Positions 6,965-7,430 of a DNA stretch of 7,430 nucleotides are shown here, one piece after another (the first letter of the stretch is position 1; each line of letters begins with the position of its first letter). The stretch is from NCBI GenBank assembly GCA_021817755.1, contig JAKAGC010000182.1, forward strand, positions 1 through 7,430, in the 5' to 3' direction. The notes under the pieces are model-generated. The model ran no database searches, was not told where the DNA came from, and was given only the letters and a program-made list of their open reading frames with translations. The position numbers were made by a program, and so were the translations under genes. The DNA is from Acidobacteriota bacterium (GTDB lineage: Bacteria > Acidobacteriota > Aminicenantia > UBA2199).

Positions 6965-7430
6965 GCTTTTATCAAATCTATAACAAATTGAAAGGGACCT
7001 TTTTTACTATTGAGGCCCAATGCAATGTTTACTCCCCTGGCCGCATTTTTGAACTTATGAAACCGCTTCGTCCAAGAATTGGTATGCAATTCCTTGAACT
7101 CATCTTCCCAAGCCTTCAATTGTTTTTTGAAGGGTTTCTTCATCTCTTCCTCAGATTGGAAGCTCAATTTATCCGAAAAAAAACAGAGCCGGTCATAGGG
7201 CATGGGGTGATTGTAAATCCCTTTTTCCAATTTTTCTTTATCTGCCAGTGTTTCAGCCAACCGATTGGTGAGTTCGGGGTTTAATCGTCGTTTCAATTCC
7301 ATCTGAATATTCTTTTGAGATAGTAAAGGAAGAGAAACAGGTTCCAGTGTTAACCAGGAATTGCGATCGGATTCCCCGGCAATATATACCGGCAATGTAG
7401 CATGATAACACTTCGTTGTACACAATAGCA
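6949..7430 (-). CDS. Unrecognised protein, C-terminal part (start beyond right edge)
   Basis: The frame stays open to the right edge, so at least 159 residues are visible and the true start is probably outside. A TTG at 7423-7425 is the only candidate start near the edge and has no visible support. I do not recognise the family. The visible part begins with a beta-like stretch (LPVYIAGE, WLTLEPVSLPLL), continues as a charged, mostly helical region (ELKRRLNPELTNRLAETLADKEKLEKG, then KKPFKKQLKAWEDEFKEL), and ends in a basic, partly amphipathic tail (FQFVIDLIKAWKGK). There is no transmembrane segment or catalytic motif. Its last codons overlap the start of the ATPase gene by 16 bp in another frame, so the two are one transcription unit and their products likely work together. 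Confidence 0.7.
   Translation of the reverse strand, partial: LLCTTKCYHATLPVYIAGESDRNSWLTLEPVSLPLLSQKNIQMELKRRLNPELTNRLAETLADKEKLEKGIYNHPMPYDRLCFFSDKLSFQSEEEMKKPFKKQLKAWEDEFKELHTNSWTKRFHKFKNAARGVNIALGLNSKKGPFQFVIDLIKAWKGK

Overview
The window is a bacterial chromosomal segment, moderately AT-rich, in which all seven genes read on the minus strand. From right to left they are: the 3' part of an unrecognised gene (6949 to the right edge), a membrane-anchored STAND/AAA-type ATPase (4658-6964), a MeaB/ArgK-type GTPase (3197-4375, probably starting at 4348), a DUF948-like membrane protein (2743-3108), a YtxH-like protein (2464-2739), enolase (1093-2373), and the N-terminal part of a divergent UvrA paralog that runs off the left edge (1-854). 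There are no rRNA, tRNA, CRISPR or transposase genes.

Organism: the standard code, good Shine-Dalgarno sites and textbook TTGACA/TATAAT promoters show a bacterium. The propionate-type chaperone MeaB, the DUF948/YtxH pair and an intergenic tract of degenerate AATCTGTGGTTAA units point loosely to a Gram-negative anaerobe from Spirochaetes or one of the environmental FCB/candidate phyla. This is an inference and I cannot place it further.

Layout: the right third (4658-7430) is the accessory-looking part. It holds two overlapping genes, the second coding for an ATPase whose N-terminal membrane part contains 24 back-to-back GLxx tetrapeptides, encoded by a 12-bp minisatellite. A 190-bp tract of short degenerate repeats follows that gene. 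meaB has a promoter placed so that its mRNA would start at the internal ATG, which suggests a leaderless transcript. A perfect 12-bp palindrome lies upstream. The next unit starts from a TTGACA-N16-TATAAT promoter and runs through DUF948, YtxH and probably into eno past a hairpin. The 238-bp gap between eno and the uvrA paralog carries two hairpin elements with similar tails in opposite orientation. The tail of one supplies the -35 box of a likely promoter for the uvrA paralog.

The most interesting items are the tetrapeptide-repeat STAND ATPase module, the UvrA paralog that has lost both Mg-coordinating residues of its first ATP site (Walker A Ser to Asn, Q-loop Gln to His), and the opposed hairpin elements. 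No complete, certainly new system is proven by this window.
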